Shown piece by piece: positions 35,705 to 47,171 of a stretch of DNA of 64,000 nt (positions within the stretch are counted from its first letter, which is position 1; the number at the start of each line of letters is the position of its first letter). A program made the position numbers and the translations under genes. The DNA is from Drosophila pseudoobscura. Taxonomy: Eukaryota > Arthropoda > Insecta > Diptera > Drosophilidae. The DNA is taken from contig NC_046681.1 in assembly GCF_009870125.1 (NCBI RefSeq), positions 16,753,001-16,817,000 of the forward strand, given 5' to 3'. The notes under the pieces are model-generated. The model saw only the letters and a program-made list of their open reading frames with translations, made no database searches and was not told the DNA's origin.

Positions 35705-38350
35705 TCCGTGTCTGTGTCTGTGATTAATAAAGCCAACGTAACATGACAGCCAAATCTTATCAGACACGTCAGCTTCTTCCTGTGGCTTCCTGCCAGTGCC
35801 AGAGTGCCAGTAGACGGGTTTGGGGCTTGCCTTTGGCCCACTTAAAGTATCTTTCCTTGTTCTAGGACCAAAATACACCCTTTGGGGCCTTCTTGTGATC
35901 CCTTTTCTAGTCTGCTGACCATGACAGTGCTTTCCCTCTTGATGATGGCTTCTTCGCTTTGCCGTTGCCGTTGCCGGGATAATTCAATCAATAATCCTTT
36001 TGGTCCTTTGCCTTTCCAATATGTGTGAAAGTGATGAGGGATGTGGGTGTCTCCCTGTCTCTCTCTCGCTCCCTCACGGGTGTACTGTTTGCCAGCAACA
36101 AGTTCAAGGACACCTCCCCCCTCTCCCCTGGCAAGTGTCACGGCAGCAGGTTTTAACACTCTTCAAGCTGATAAATCTCAGCGGAGCGTGCAACAAGGCG
36201 CTTAAGGCGCTGGAAGGGGCCAGCGATGGGTGCTAGAGATGGGAGCGTGATGAATCGGTACACATCTCCATCCCAGGGCAAAGCTTCAAATTAAAACATT
36301 CCTTCCAGAAGTTGGGCAAACGTCTCCGCTTCGTCTCCTTCTGATGCTGGTGCTGGGGCCAAGACGGGGCTGGTTTTTATTGCCTTTTCTGTGCCTGTTG
36401 CCAGCATTTGTAGTTGTGCAATGTCGTGTCTGTCTGCTCTGCGACTGTTGTATTGCCTTTCTGGAATTTATGCGACTTTTGCAGCACTTCCACGAAGAGA
36501 AAGGCGGCTCGACTCTTGACCTTTGGATATTGATGGGGAATAATTGGAAAAGTTTCGGATGGACGGGAATATAGTGCCATATCTCTGGGGCCCCCGCAGA
36601 AGCAACTCAATTAGAGTTCAATGGGCATCGGCATTGGTACAGTTGCCACCATAAATCCCTAGCTAATCTGCACTTAGTTCTCTTGTCTCTCCTTCAAACT
36701 TGATTCTATTACCAGTTTCTTTACCAACTTTCCCCCTCGTTTTCGTTTTCGCTTTCCTTTCCATTTTTATGCCCCGCCCTGTGTACGGGGGGGGTCCTAA
36801 AATTTTATGCGATTTTCTAATTCAATTTTATGTGTAACGATATTTTCATGATTTCCTGCTCCCTGCCCGGGAAATACTTCTTTTTATTTGAATTTGAATT
36901 TGATTTTCATTTGCATTTCGACTGCCACGAAAGTTTCCTGCTTTCTGCATAACTTTTTTTTTTCGGTGTAATTTCTGACAGATTTTTAGTGGAAACTTTT
37001 TCAATCTGTCAAATCATTTTTGATCTCTCAAAAGATGCCAATGGCAATGTGTGTGTGAGAGAGAGAGAGAGGGAGAGAGGGGGCTAGTGAGGGAGCGATA
37101 GCCAGAGTTCAATTTTGCAGTGACCCGAGAGGCTCCATCATCGCGTGAAGCCGTGCAACATTAGCCGCTAATTGCGGCAGCCACCAGACGTCAGCACTCA
37201 AGCGGGTCCTCCCACTTGGAGGTTCTCTATAAAGCACCCCCCCACCCTTCACAGAGGGGGTGGGGCACAGGGGGGCACAGATAGCAGTCACAATTCACAA
37301 TCTGCGCTGCAGTGCATGTCATTCGCGTCGCGTCGCCGTCGCCGTCGCCTCGGTCGTCGTATCGTTTGCATTGCTGCTCCACTGCTCGTTGAAATTTTAT
37401 GCTGGCTCGTTTACGGTTCACTTGCCACAGTCTTCGGGACTGGAATGGAACGGAATGGAGCTGCCCCAAGCGGCGGAGACTCTCGGCAGGGGGCTCGCAG
37501 GGCTCTCCGGGCTCTCAGGGCTCTCCGTTCTAATTAATCGTGTGAAAGTCGTGCCATCATTTTTCTTTGTATTTTACTCAGCGCTGTTTGAACATTTTAA
37601 TTGAATGTTGCAGCGGTTTCCATATTAATGCAAATACTAGAAGCGAAACCAGAATCATATTTAGCCGGCGAGAGAGGGGGGGTAGATGGGGGAAGGAGTG
37701 GTGGGGAGGGGAGGGGTCTGTGGAGTTATATAACCGGATGTTGCGACAACTTCCGCTTACAAACGCTTTACAATACGGCACGCCTCCGAACGAATCGCTG
37801 GTTCAGACTAAAGAGGGGACGGGGCGATCTCTTCTCTCAGTGTAGCATTCAATCCAATGCCAGGGTGGGCCCCCTTCCGCCCCTGGGATGTGCTCGTAGG
37901 TGGAACACAGTTGAGTGCCCCATTTCGCTTTTCACGGCTCATTGTCAACGCGCTGAACAGTTGCCAGCGCGATGTTGCATGCCTCAGCCTCATCCTCATC
38001 TGGGGTCGAGGCGAGCCCTTTATTAATTTCAATGCATCACCCCCCTCCGCACTTCTGGAGTGCCGCTTCGGATGGAGGACTCTTCAGCCCAGAGATGCGA
38101 CCCTCCAGCCATCCCTCCAGTCATTCGCATTTGCATGCCTCAACGAGCACTGCCTGGAAGTGGCTGCATTCATCAATGAAGGGGGCAATAGAGGAATGGG
38201 GGAGGGGGGGGATGTAGGCCTTAAAATGTACCCACATATTTACCTCCCCTCCGGATGTGGCAACTTCATTTACACACAGTAGCCACAGTAGCTCGTTCAA
38301 TAGAGGGTGGAATCCAACTAATTTCTTGCACTTTTCCCTTCCCTTTGCAG

Positions 38351-39829
38351 ATGCTGAAGCACGTGCAAATCTCGCCGTTGCGCAACCGCTCCGATTCCGT
38401 GTCGCTGCGATCCTCGAGCATCGCCTCGTCGTGCGCCAGCTCCATGTGCGGCAGTCCGGAGCCGCCTACGGACCATCTCCAGCGGACACCTTCGCGGGCC
38501 TCCAGCTACTCCAGCCTCAACGAGCAGCCGCCACAGGTAGGTCCATCCAGCAGCTAGCCAGAGAGAGCATCTCGATAACGATTGTCCCTTGCACACAGAC
38601 CACCATCAAAGTGTACACCAACTGCCTGAAGATCGACATCGAGTACAAGACCCTGGGCATACAGTGGGACACCACCAGCAAGGAGGTCATCGCCATGCTG
38701 CTGAGACGGTAAGTGGAGCACACAGAGTCCCTGGGAGATCCCGTTCCAAACGCTTTACTCCCTCCTCTGCAGCCTCAAGATGCGGCACCGGGACCCGCGC
38801 CTGTTCTACCTCTCCATGGAGGTGGCCGTGCGCCGGGCGGGAGTGAAGACCATTCTGGTGCTGGACGACGACACCCGTCCGGCCATCATGCAGGCCTGTC
38901 ATCCCAAGGGCGAGTCCCGCTTCTGCCTGCAGCTGAAGGCCGGCGGACTGATCCGCGTCCACACCTCGGCCCTGCAGCCCAGCTCGCAGTACAAGTCGCT
39001 GGTGATCAGCGAGGAGACCAACTGCGACGAGCTGCTGCAGCTGCTGCTCGGCTGCTACAGCTCCCTGGAGCCCGTCGAGAACTTCTCGCTGTACGAGGTG
39101 TGCCCCGGGCAGGAGTGCCAGCGGAAACTCCACCCGGACGACCTGCCACTGCGCGTGCAGGCGGAGCGGATGAAGCGCGGCGAGAACTGCCACTTCCTGG
39201 TGCGTCGCACCCCCAACTATGCCCGGCGCCGCCAGCTGCTGGCCAACCTGAACGAGGCCATCAACCAGAGCTTCGAGAACGAGGCCGCCCTGGCCACCCT
39301 GGCCACCGGCGACGCTGTGGAGGATGCGACCAGCCTGCTGGAGCTCTCGCTCGAGTCGGAGCTGTCGCTGTCGGAGGACCTGCGCAGCTGCAGCAGCAGC
39401 AGCACGGAGGATGCCGAGGATGAGGACGAGTGCGCCAGCAGCTCCGGCTCCTCGGACAACTCCACAGAATGCGCCCTGCGTCGCGACTTCTATCCACGTC
39501 CCACATCCATGGTCTCGGCCTCCGCCTCGGCCTCGGCCCCGCCAGCACCCGTCGTCCCATCTGTGTCTCCGGCCCGGGCCTACAGTCCGGTGTACAACAT
39601 CCGTGAGATACGCACGGCCTCGCACTCGTTCTCCTCGCTGGGCAAGGACAAGAAGCTGCTGGACATTCACATGAACGCCCGCTACGGCCCAGCCGGCATC
39701 TACAGCCGACTGCTGCCCGTGGCCGAGACGGAGGTGCTGGATCTGAACGGCAATGCCACCTCGAAGCTGGCGGCGGAGGCTGTCAACAACAACCCGTCCC
39801 AGGGACTGGGACACTTTGTCTATCTGTAG
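38351..39829 (+). CDS. meru: RASSF9/10-type Ras-association protein (Meru-like)
   Basis: Three coding exons: 38351-38536, 38599-38708 and 38773-39829, with introns of 62 and 64 bp (GTAGG/CACACAG and GTAAGT/CTGCAG). They give 450 residues. The ATG follows directly on an acceptor (CCCTTTGCAG), so the 5' UTR is on an earlier exon. Residues 1-62 are serine-rich. From about 63 there is a first RA-like ubiquitin fold (TTIKVYTNCLKIDIEYKTLG), and from about 120 a second RA-like stretch (LIRVHTSALQPS to CHFLVRRTP). A serine/acidic low-complexity tract and an alanine-serine linker follow. The protein ends HFVYL, a class II PDZ-ligand pattern. Meru of melanogaster (RASSF9/10) links planar polarity proteins to Bazooka in sensory organ precursors and binds it through its C-terminus; that role is transferred by resemblance. 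Codons are strongly GC-rich, producing long antisense shadows. Identification as meru is likely rather than certain. Confidence 0.75.
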
Positions 39830-40220
39830 CCAGCGCACGGATTAGTCAACCTGTAAATAGAGTTAGATGTCAACTAGGACTTACATTAAGGCACTTAAGA
39901 CGACGTTTAAGCCTCCAAAAAAGTAGAAAACAAAACGATTACCGTTTCGACCAAAGATGCATTTGTAGGTTTAACATTTAACATTTAGAATGGCAAGTGT
40001 AAATAGTTAACTATAGTTTAAGCCGTCGCCCAGGACGAGCACGGAGATGATGAAGAAGCAGTGCTTATACTAAGAAAGGAAGAACCTAAGCACACACATC
40101 AGCTGAGGCCACAAACCGCAGTGTGTCGCTCTCTTAGTGTAATGCTAACAATCCCAAATCAATCTATCAAGGAGTCTATAGCTTAGTGCTTTAGTCCCGC
40201 CACTAAAGCTTCGATAAGTC
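39830..40220 (+). other. Probable 3' UTR with two Pumilio-type elements
   Basis: After the stop come two copies of TGTAAATA, the consensus Pumilio/PUF recognition octamer, at 39852-39859 and 39998-40005. I cannot place the poly(A) site; there is no clean AATAAA within 400 bases. Confidence 0.45.
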
Positions 40221-42309
40221 GTAAGAATCTGAAGAGAAGAGAAGAGTAGGTCAAGTGACTAACATGCATGTACGAGTATAAACCAAAAGATATTGTAATA
40301 ATAAGTCTCGACTATGTAAAACTCAACCCGAATCGCCGTTTCATATCCCATTGTTCTCGGTATTTTATCAGAAGGAAGGCAAGGCGTCGCGACGCGACGC
40401 CTCTTATCGACGCCGGGGCTTAAGCATCCGGCTCTTGTGCATTTTAATTGCATTAAAATCAAGTTAAGCGCCATTGAACGATGATGGCAAATGGCCATAT
40501 AAATAGGGCCACAATTAATGCGGCCAGCCGCGCAATTTGTATGGCCCTATGGCCAGACTCTGGCTCCGTTCCGGCTTTTGGTGCCGGCTTACGGTGAATG
40601 ATTTATGCGGCGTATGCGTAATTTTCAGGGCAATAAGCTTTTGCTTTTTTAAACGGGCTTACTTTACATAATGACCAAGGGATTTAAAGGGTAAAGGCTT
40701 GGCGAGGATTGGGAGATGGGACACCCCTCGGGGTCAGGGTCAGCGACGTCCCTAATTTACTAAAAAAAAAGGTCCCTTTTTGGCCAAATTAAAAATCAAC
40801 AAATTTTCCAAATCAAATCCAATTTGTTGCATCCTAAGATAATAACTCTGCCAACTCTGGGGCTCTGCGTCCCGAAATTATCCGTTTATCAGGATGCTCG
40901 TACACGAAAAAGGTCTCGGATAGCCGAGATTTTGTTTTGTTTATGTCTAGGGCATGGCAGACCCACTCTGTGCTCACTTTGGAGAACTTAAAGTTGAATT
41001 TTGTATCTCAAATGCATTGCCAGACTCATGAAAAATGCAAACTTTGGCCAGTTCCGGGAATTGCGATGAGTGGAAATGGCAAATGGGACGATGGGACGAA
41101 GGGACGATGGGACGATGGGACGACTACTGTGCAAACGGAAACGGAAATGCTAAACAGGCTCAGAGCCGGACTGCCACCGACTACTGCCCAGCATAATAAC
41201 TTAAGCACTTTATAAGTCGGATTGTAGATTTTTCGAGTTATGCTTTTCGGCTGCATCCGAGTCGAGTGGGTCGAGTCCTGCACAAAACTTGAGCGGGTGT
41301 TGCACTCGAGATAGCTGGACGACAGTCCCAGGGGACGGCGAGGGTACATTTGTGAGGGACATGCATATATGCATGAGAAATGTGCTTGCAATCGGATATC
41401 CTTTGGTTCTTTCTGTGAGCCTGGTACTTTTGCTGCTCTCGAGGTAGCCGAATGACTACACAGTGACCCCAAAGTGGGGGTACGAGTGGTAAACCACTCT
41501 CCAAATGGCACTACATTCACTTTTCATTTGAATTCAATACAAATTTGGAAAAATTTGAAGGCAAAAAAATGCCCAACCAGGCAAACAGAACTCTGCAACA
41601 AGTCGATCCATCATGATGCATCATGAGTGCGTGTGTGCATGTCAGAATTTATCTTGTTTTTTGGCCAAAATGCAATCACTCTTTGCCATGGGTAAACTGA
41701 AAAGTTTTCCTCAAGTTTCATTTGTCTTTTGCATTACACTTAATATATTTCATTCAAATTAATTTCGAGAGCACACACACTGAGAGAGAGAGAGAGAGAG
41801 AGAGAGTGCCAGTCAGAGCCGAAGTTTCCCACTGCTGTCGGCAGTTGTCCACTTCCAAGTTGTTCTGTCAAATAGCATGCCACTTGTTGGGAAACTCGGC
41901 ACTTAACTTTCCGCCTTGTGCCTGGCAATGGCCCAAGTCCTGGCCAACAGCGCAAACTTCTCTAAATGGCTCGGATGCAAGCAAACTACGAGTGCACCCG
42001 TTGGTAAGTACGTATATCAGTCAAGCTGTTGACGGCACGGATAAGGGATAAGTAAAAATAGAATAGAATAAAAATAGTTGGCACCCTATTTTTGACCGTA
42101 CAAATCCTACAAAATTCTGATTTTTTTCTAAGATTTATTTTGAGTTTATGGCATTCTTTCAGGCCGAACGGTGAGTATTTTGATATAAATTATGGCATAC
42201 CTTCAAGGCTGAGCGTAAGTATTTGATGCAATCTTAAAGTAAAATATATTACAGCTGATTTGTAGGAATCCTTAAGGACAGAAGCTGTACAGGTGTTGCC
42301 AAGGGGAAC
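40221..42309. other. Intergenic sequence
   Basis: No gene supported. It has a TATA-like CATATAAATAGG at 40496-40507 with no attached frame, GGGACGAT repeats at 41086-41123, and a GA microsatellite at 41782-41806. The stretch 42050-42300 looks like decayed repeat DNA leading into the reverse transcriptase relic. Confidence 0.4.
41782..41806. repeat. (GA)n microsatellite
   Basis: Perfect GA run of 25 bases. Confidence 0.9.
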
Positions 42310-42416
42310 CTAATCTGTGCAGGCGTCCCACAAGGCAGAGTTCTGGGACCTACGCTGTACACAAGACGATGTGCTGAGCAGCCTAGGCGGATGACACTGC
42401 AGTGCTAGCTATGGAA
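42310..42416 (+). mobile_element. Relic of a non-LTR (Jockey-type) reverse transcriptase
   Basis: Translation gives LICAGVPQGRVLGPTLY, the conserved block of non-LTR reverse transcriptases (usually GVPQGSVLGPTLY). After a frameshift and a deletion of the segment between, it gives ADDTAVLAME, the catalytic (F/Y)ADD block. In intact elements these two blocks are farther apart. The fragment is only about 110 bases, so it is a dead remnant. Jockey-clade assignment rests on the motif wording alone. Confidence 0.75.
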
Positions 42417-42559
42417 CCTCTGCAGCTTTGAGGACAAGCGAAAGGGTTCTAAAGGATCCTATTCCTATACCCTTTCCATAAAAGTTATTTAGCATTAAGT
42501 TGTTTAAAATAAAGGACACAATTATTTAAAAAAAAATGGTTTCATTTCTATGGCATACT

Positions 42560-44640
42560 TTTAGGCGGAAATAGTTGGGCGAATATATGGACAAAATATC
42601 CTTGATCCTTAATCTTGATATGGACTCGGTCAAATCAAGGACTTTTTCCCATCACTGGGCATGTCGGGCATGCTATATATGTAACTCAAGGACCAAGGAT
42701 ACTTTTCCGATCACAGAAAGTCACAAGCCCAGCTCACAAATGACGGAGAAAAACAAATATTTTTGATCCTTGAGATCCTTGGTCCTTGATAAGGACTCCA
42801 ACAAATCAGGGACATTTTTCCGATCACAGGAAGCCTTCGTACGCCTAGATCGGCCCACAAACAGCCGATAAAACTAAATAAGTATGATTGGGGCTGTTGG
42901 AGTCCTTACCGAAGGATCAAGGATATTTTTCTGATTACGGCGGCCCATGGCACTACCCGATGGCGCCACAAATGAGGGAGAAAACAAGATATATATGTCT
43001 GGAGTAAATATCCTTGATCCTTGGTCCTTGATAAGGAGTCCATTAAATCAGGGACATTTTTCCGATCACAGGAAGCCGTCGCTCGCCCAAATCGGCCCAC
43101 AAATAACGGAGAAAATCAATATTTTTGATCCTTTATATCCTTGGTCCTTGAAAAGGACTCCATCACATCAAGGACATTTTTCCAATCACAGAAAGCCGTC
43201 GCACGTCCCGATCGGGCCACAAATAAGGGAGAAAACAAGATATATATGTCTGGAGTAAATATCCTTGATCCTTGGTCCTTGATAAGGAGTCCATCAAATC
43301 AGGGACATTTTTCCGATCACAGAAAGCCGTCGCTCGCCCAAATCGGCCCACAAATAACGGAGAAAATCAATATTTTTGATCCTTTACATCCTTGGTCCTT
43401 GAAAAGGACTCCATCACATCAAGGACACTTTTCCGATCACAGGAAGCCGTCGCACGTCCCGATCGGGCCACAAATAAGGGAGAAAACAAGATATATATGT
43501 CTGGAGTACATATCCTTGATCCTTGGTCCTTGATAAGGACTTCAGAAAATCAGGTACATTTTGCCGATCACAGGAAGCCATCGCACGCCCAGATCGGACC
43601 ATAAATAGCAAAGAAAATTAATATTTTTGATCACGGATATCCTTGGTCCTTGAAAAGGACTTCGAAAAATCAGGGACTTTTTTCCGATCACAGGAAGCCG
43701 TCGCACGCCCAAATCGGCCCACAAATACCGGAGAAAACGGCCAAAATCTGAATGGGATACCAGGCGAACAGAAATGAGCAGCAAGCAACTGCAGCAATTG
43801 CAAAAAAATTTCGCAGCATACTTTAGGGGGCAACAAATTTTTAAAAAATTCAGTTACCTTCTGCTGATTTCTGTTGGCCTGGTGTCCCATCCAGATTTTG
43901 ACCATTTGACGCGAGGTTTTTCCCTTTGTACGGTGGCGCCCCCATCGGCGATTTCTTGAACTACATCTTTTAAGCCAGTTTTGTTTACTCCGTTATTTGT
44001 GGGCTGATTTGGGCGTGCGACGGCTTCCTGAACTCGGAAAAATGTCCCTAATTTTATGAAGTCCTTTTCAAGGACCAAGGATCAAGGATATGTACTCCAG
44101 ACATATAAATCTTGTTTTCTCCCTTATTTGTGGCCCGATCGGGACGTGCGACGGCTTTCTGCGATCGGAAAAATGTCCTCGATGTGATGGAGTCCTTTTC
44201 AAGGACCAAGGATATCAAGGATCAAAAATATTCATTTTCTCCGCTATTTATGGTCCGATCTGGGCGTGCGATGGCTTCCTGTGATCGGCAAAATGTACCT
44301 GATTTTCTGAAGTCCATATGAAGGACCAAGGATCAAGGATATGTACTCCAGACATATATATCTTGTTTTCTCTCTTATTTGTGGCGCCATCGGGAAGTGC
44401 CATGGGCCCCCGTAATCAGAAAAATATCCTTGATCCTTCGGTAAGGACTCCACCAGCCCTAATCATACTTATGTGGTTTTATCGGCTGTTTGTTGGCCGA
44501 TTTGGGCGTGCGACGGCTTCCTGTGATCGGAAAAATGTCCCTGATTTCATGGAGTCCTTATCAAGGATCAAGGACATTTTCCCAAATCAAAAATAATTAG
44601 TTTTATCCGCTATTTGTGAACCGATCTGAACGTGCCTCGC
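42560..44640. mobile_element. Fold-back element with tandem-repeat arms
   Basis: The left arm (about 42590-43740) holds about ten copies of a 110-130 bp unit with the words ATCCTTGGTCCTTGA, GGGACATTTTTCCGATCACA and GGAAGCCGTCGC. Two unit types alternate, giving a 251-bp higher-order repeat (matching points 42978, 43229, 43480). The right arm (about 43960-44640) holds about five copies in reverse orientation (GCGACGGCTT, CGATCGGAAAAATGTCC). At the centre, 43741-43782 and 43861-43903 form a second inverted repeat with about 85% identity around a 78-bp loop. Short frames in the arms are shadows. There is no transposase. This is the layout of Foldback/Galileo-type elements; I cannot assign it to either. 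Exact ends and target duplication were not found. Confidence 0.75.
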
Positions 44641-44701
44641 CTCTTTGTAATCTGGATAGTTTTCCCGATACAGGATACAGCAAGGATGATTTTACAATAT
44701 T

Positions 44702-44707
44702 TTTATT
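44702..44707 (-). terminator. Poly(A) signal for a minus-strand candidate gene
   Basis: Minus-strand AATAAA about 110 bases beyond the last coding-like codons near 44816. Confidence 0.35.
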
Positions 44708-44802
44708 CATCATAACTAAGCTTAGTATAAATTAATAAACAAGTGAAAACCATTTTTATCTACTGTCTAAATGAATAGACGCTTATATCCTTAAAACTAA
44801 CA

Positions 44803-45110
44803 AAAACAAGATTTATCTAGATAGTCGAAGTCCTTGTTGTCGATGGCCAAGTCGAAGGATACGATAACTTGCTGGGCTCGCTTCTGTCTCGCTGGGATAG
44901 GACTCGGTCTGTCTCGAATATGCCTTTGTTATGTTTGGATAGGACCCCTTCTGGAGGAGTCGGATACCAACTCGTATAAGTCCAGCATAAGTCCTGTGAA
45001 GGAAAATATATTTTAAAATTTATCCACAATTATATGCTGATTTACTTACGCTTTTTAAAGCTGAAGCCAAGCGTTTGATTCGGCGGCGTATGAAAGCGGG
45101 GATCCTGACA
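44803..45110 (-). CDS. Unrecognised spliced coding-like unit, frame uncertain
   Basis: A clear small intron lies at 44994-45049 (donor GTAAGTAAA, acceptor TTTTCCTTCACAG). In one frame, exon sequence before it reads DPRFHTPPNQTLGFSFKK, preceded by an acceptor-like TGTCAG at 45105-45110. After it the frame reads LMLDLYELVSDSSRRGPIQT, then a TAA at 44932-44934. The same frame then continues as QRHIRDRPS and later VIVSFDLAIDNKDFDYLDKS, with the C/G-ending codons typical of fly genes, to a stop at 44803. Another frame is open through both exons without a stop but has repetitive-looking codons at its end. A start codon was not found; a TATA-like word lies at 45362-45371. Either a real small gene with an in-frame stop, or a decaying one. 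No family recognised. Confidence 0.35.
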
Positions 45111-46573
45111 TTATTTCCCGTAGGCGTGAACCAACAATTCCGCTGTTGAACACTGGTCACTGGTTGACGGCATCATGGAGAAGTAAAGGTTAAAGCCTCG
45201 CGCCGCTTATCTGGGGAAATATATCATGAAATATGCTCTCAGAAGGAGCCATTCGTTATCTCTATTGGGAGCTGGTTTCATCTGCCCTCTATGACGGGCA
45301 AACAGGTCAGATAAGTGACGGACTTGCTTTCCCAGGTAGGATTACAACATACACCATATACATTTATACCTTTTTTCTTTATATTTGCGGCATATGGAAC
45401 GGAAATAGCGAGCACTGGCTGTAGAGTAGTCTAAGCAAAGCCGCATTTCGTAACTCTTCCAACTAATTGCCATAAGCCGTTGGGTAAATTTGTACACGCT
45501 TTTTCGCATCTACCGGCTCAAACGTTTTTGTTTTTACACAACTAATCGGCTTTGGGGACAGCCTGGCCACATGCACTGTACTCCAACGGGTCCTACTCGG
45601 GGCCGACGCCCACTTCCTCCTGTCACTTTGTTCTCGTCCTGGGCGACTTTATTGCAATTGACTTTGTCGAGTGGCGCCATTTTTTACTTGAATGATTTGT
45701 AATCCCTGCTGCCCCGCAGGCTTGTGTCAATGGCGGCAAATTAATTTCCATTTTGCGATTCCTCTTGCCCGACAGTTTATGAAGTATTGGCTCCTACCCC
45801 GCATTCCAGCTCCCCCCACTCTAATGACATATTCAAATAGCAAGTTTTGTTTTAATAAGTTAAGCTGGCTGGCATTTTAATTAAAAGTCCTTTGCATAAT
45901 GGGCGAAAGAGTTGCCTGGCTTTTATTCCGGTTGTGCGTGGGTCAAAGCCGGGCTAATTACTATACTTGGGTTTCATGCTGTAAAAGGACATTTTGGAAA
46001 CACAAAGATTGATATAGAAGGCAGAAGGCAACCATGAACCATACAAGGCTCCCACAGTCTAACAAATTATAAAGCTCTAGTCCATAAACTTAGCTTTTAT
46101 TACCTTACCTTACCTTTAAGCGTGTGGTACTGCTGCTTCAGATTGAATTAAGCCACTGGAGAGGCACTAACTAATGCTGGCCACTGTGAAAATAAACCAA
46201 TTTCCATCTCACATTGCCACCCAAGGGAGCTGCCTGTCAACCACCCGCTCCAAAATTGTACCCTTTAATTTCCAGTTGAAAGCAAACAAACTTCTGGGTC
46301 TCCGAGTGTGCCGACAACACTCATACGCACTGTTGCACACACATCTCCATATACGAGTGCGTAGTACAAGCCCTTTTCCAATTGGGCCAACTATTTTTCG
46401 TCAGGATTTGGCAGACTGGTAGAGATTTTGTCGACCATCTCTTGGTATCTGCTGGCCTGGTACCAAAATTTTTTATTTTGTTGGATTTTTTCCAAAAAGG
46501 GTTGTTTACTACACCCTAAAATGGGGTACCTTAATTTTGATTTTCGGTTTGCAGCCACCTTTTCAAGGATTTG
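45111..46573. other. Non-coding or unresolved
   Basis: It may include upstream exons of the minus-strand unit at 44.8-45.1 kb (TATA-like GGTATAAATG at 45362-45371, minus). Otherwise no supported feature. Confidence 0.35.
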
Positions 46574-46966
46574 TTACTTCCTAACTGCCTGGAGGGCTTC
46601 CTTGTGGGAAATAAATACTCTTTCAATATTATTTGTATTTTCCTTACTTGCCACTGGTTGAAGAAGGTACACCTCTGGCCTTTCTGATTGCCTGGCAGAA
46701 CGATTTTTCTGTATAAAAATGGCCGAAAAACCAATTAAAATAACAAATAAATTGGGTTGCATTTCTTTTTCTACAGATTTGACTTTGCCCCTAACATACC
46801 AGGCACTCATAAATGGCAGGAGCACGCTCTTTGATACATTTCTGTAGTTTATATGGACTTCTACCTCCACTTTTTGATTGGTCGAAGAGCTGGCATGCGG
46901 CAAATGCAAATTCCCCAAAGATGGCTCACAAAATGCCAACTGCAATAACAAGAATATGAACCGTAT
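46574..46966 (-). pseudogene. Possible small membrane/secreted gene lacking its ATG
   Basis: An open frame of about 130 codons would start with a signal-like IRFIFLLLQLAFCEP, where the first codon is ATA (46964-46966), not ATG. There is no other ATG in this frame before it. A TATA box (minus TATAAAAA, plus coordinates 47008-47016) lies about 45 bases upstream, the same spacing as in the compact secreted genes at 8-11 kb. Downstream there is a second hydrophobic stretch (NLFVILIGFSAIFI) followed by a basic tail. Alternatively TTATTGCAG at 46943-46951 is an acceptor and this is a downstream exon of the cysteine-rich frame at 47172. No family recognised. Confidence 0.3.
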
Positions 46967-47171
46967 TGGATTTCCGGCTAGGAAGGCTTCTAACGAAATA
47001 AGACTTTGTTTTTATAACAGATTTCACTGGCTCAACAAATTTGTGTTTTAATTGGAATTCCGTAATTTACTAGCAGGAAGAAAAAGAGCTTAAACGAGCT
47101 TATCTCAGCTGTCAGGCCCTTTAGCCACTTTAAATGTATTATTTATTCTGTTGCGGGCTCGCTTAATAAGC

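Larger units (their letters stand above)
25972..38350. other. Long non-coding stretch upstream of the Meru-like gene
   Basis: About 12 kb with no supported coding exon. It probably contains the TMEM209 promoter at its left end and intron or 5' regulatory DNA of the Meru-like gene on the right. It is rich in simple repeats (CAG at 26107-26126 and 26352-26373, GT at 26476-26504, TG at 30429-30455, TC at 31927-31970, TCCA at 32920-32935, C runs at 34839-34862 and 35690-35704, GA near 37059-37080). TATA-like words with possible starts occur near 37226 (CTATAAAG) and 37727 (TTATATAA), the latter about 620 bases before the acceptor of the first Meru-like coding exon. No tRNA or other RNA gene was recognised. 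Confidence 0.45.

Noticed and set aside
38687-39838. Minus-strand open frame of 383 codons
   Set aside because: Antisense shadow of the third exon of the Meru-like gene.
42947-44596. Several frames of 60-130 codons in the fold-back arms
   Set aside because: They repeat the same peptide because the DNA is tandemly repeated, and both strands are equally open. Non-coding repeat.
42560-44640. CRISPR-like regular repeats
   Set aside because: Units are about 110-130 bp and lack short repeat/unique spacer structure, and the DNA is eukaryotic.
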